From PALSA-607 sp036509315 (lineage in GTDB: Bacteria; Actinomycetota; Actinomycetes; Acidothermales; Acidothermaceae), in the NCBI GenBank assembly GCA_036509315.1, contig DATCFU010000183.1, positions 1-14,025 on the forward strand: DNA of 14,025 nt, read 5' to 3'. How positions within the stretch are numbered: the first letter of the stretch is position 1; every line of letters starts with the position of its first letter. The position numbers and the translations under genes were made by a program. Below the pieces are notes generated by a model. That model made no database searches, was not told the DNA's origin, and saw only the letters and a program-made list of their open reading frames with translations. Positions 13,930 through 14,025 of the stretch are shown here, piece by piece.

Positions 13930-14025
13930 CTACCGCGGCGACTCGAGGTTCCACCACACCGCGCGAGCAGCGGTTTTGCCGATCGCGCGGAACCGATGCG
14001 GGAGCTGGCTATCGAGCACGATCGA
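13930..14025 (-). CDS. C-terminal end of a probable cupin-domain protein (partial)
   Basis: The frame is open from the window edge to a TAG at 13932-13930, giving 31 residues. The end reads LDSQLPHRFRAIGKTAARAV followed by a short tail (WWNLESPR), which resembles the last strands of cupin domains (PHRFRAIG...A). That pattern is common at the C-terminus of HTH-XRE/cupin regulators but also in stand-alone cupins. The stop lies one base before the next GTG, so it is probably the upstream gene of the same operon. Too little is visible to decide its role. Confidence 0.5.
   Translation of the reverse strand, partial: SIVLDSQLPHRFRAIGKTAARAVWWNLESPR

Overview
The window is GC-rich with frequent GTG starts, dense packing and 4-nt stop/start overlaps. 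Together with the families present this suggests a high-GC actinobacterium; genus cannot be told from the sequence. I see no RNA genes, CRISPR arrays, insertion sequences or transposases. The window reads as one catabolic locus, cut at both ends.

Layout, left to right. 1-1347 (-): most of a ThDP-dependent acetolactate-synthase-like enzyme, its C-terminus cut off by the window edge. 1419-2564 (-): a LacI-family repressor. 2706-4888 (+): two tandem alpha/beta hydrolases of the 2,6-dihydropseudooxynicotine hydrolase (C-C hydrolase) type. 4925-5848 (-): a substrate-binding-protein-like (NMT1/SsuA fold) protein with no signal peptide and no transporter partners. 5986-6915 (+): a beta-hydroxyacid dehydrogenase. 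6935-8398 and 8388-9668 (both -): a succinate-semialdehyde-type aldehyde dehydrogenase behind an M24-fold (peptidase/creatinase-like) enzyme. 9826-11250 (+): a 14-TM DHA2-type MFS transporter. 11247-11858 (-): an AhpD/carboxymuconolactone-decarboxylase-like protein. 11927-13928 (-): a tightly coupled trio, transcribed in the order second beta-hydroxyacid dehydrogenase, cupin, FAH-fold hydratase. 13930-14025 (-): the last 31 codons of another protein, probably with a C-terminal cupin domain.

What ties the locus together is a 14-bp palindrome close to TGCAAACGATTGCA. It has the centre (CG) and symmetry of a LacI/GalR-family operator. It occurs five times (1362-1375, 2682-2695, 5910-5923, 9724-9737, 11875-11888), each time in a gap next to gene starts, and it is associated with almost every transcription unit. 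The likely reader is the LacI protein at 1419-2564. Several sites sit just downstream of candidate promoters or close to start codons, which fits repression by blocking initiation or early elongation.

Functionally, the set looks like uptake (MFS), carbon-carbon cleavage (two hydrolases, ThDP enzyme), hydration or decarboxylation (FAH fold), redox of hydroxyacids and semialdehydes (two beta-HADs, ALDH) and accessory steps (M24, cupin, AhpD-like, SBP-like). I do not recognise the combination as a known pathway and cannot name the substrate. The strongest leads are the one-repressor regulon, the apparently cytosolic SBP-fold protein as a possible enzyme, the M24 protein missing a canonical metal ligand, and the paired C-C hydrolases.
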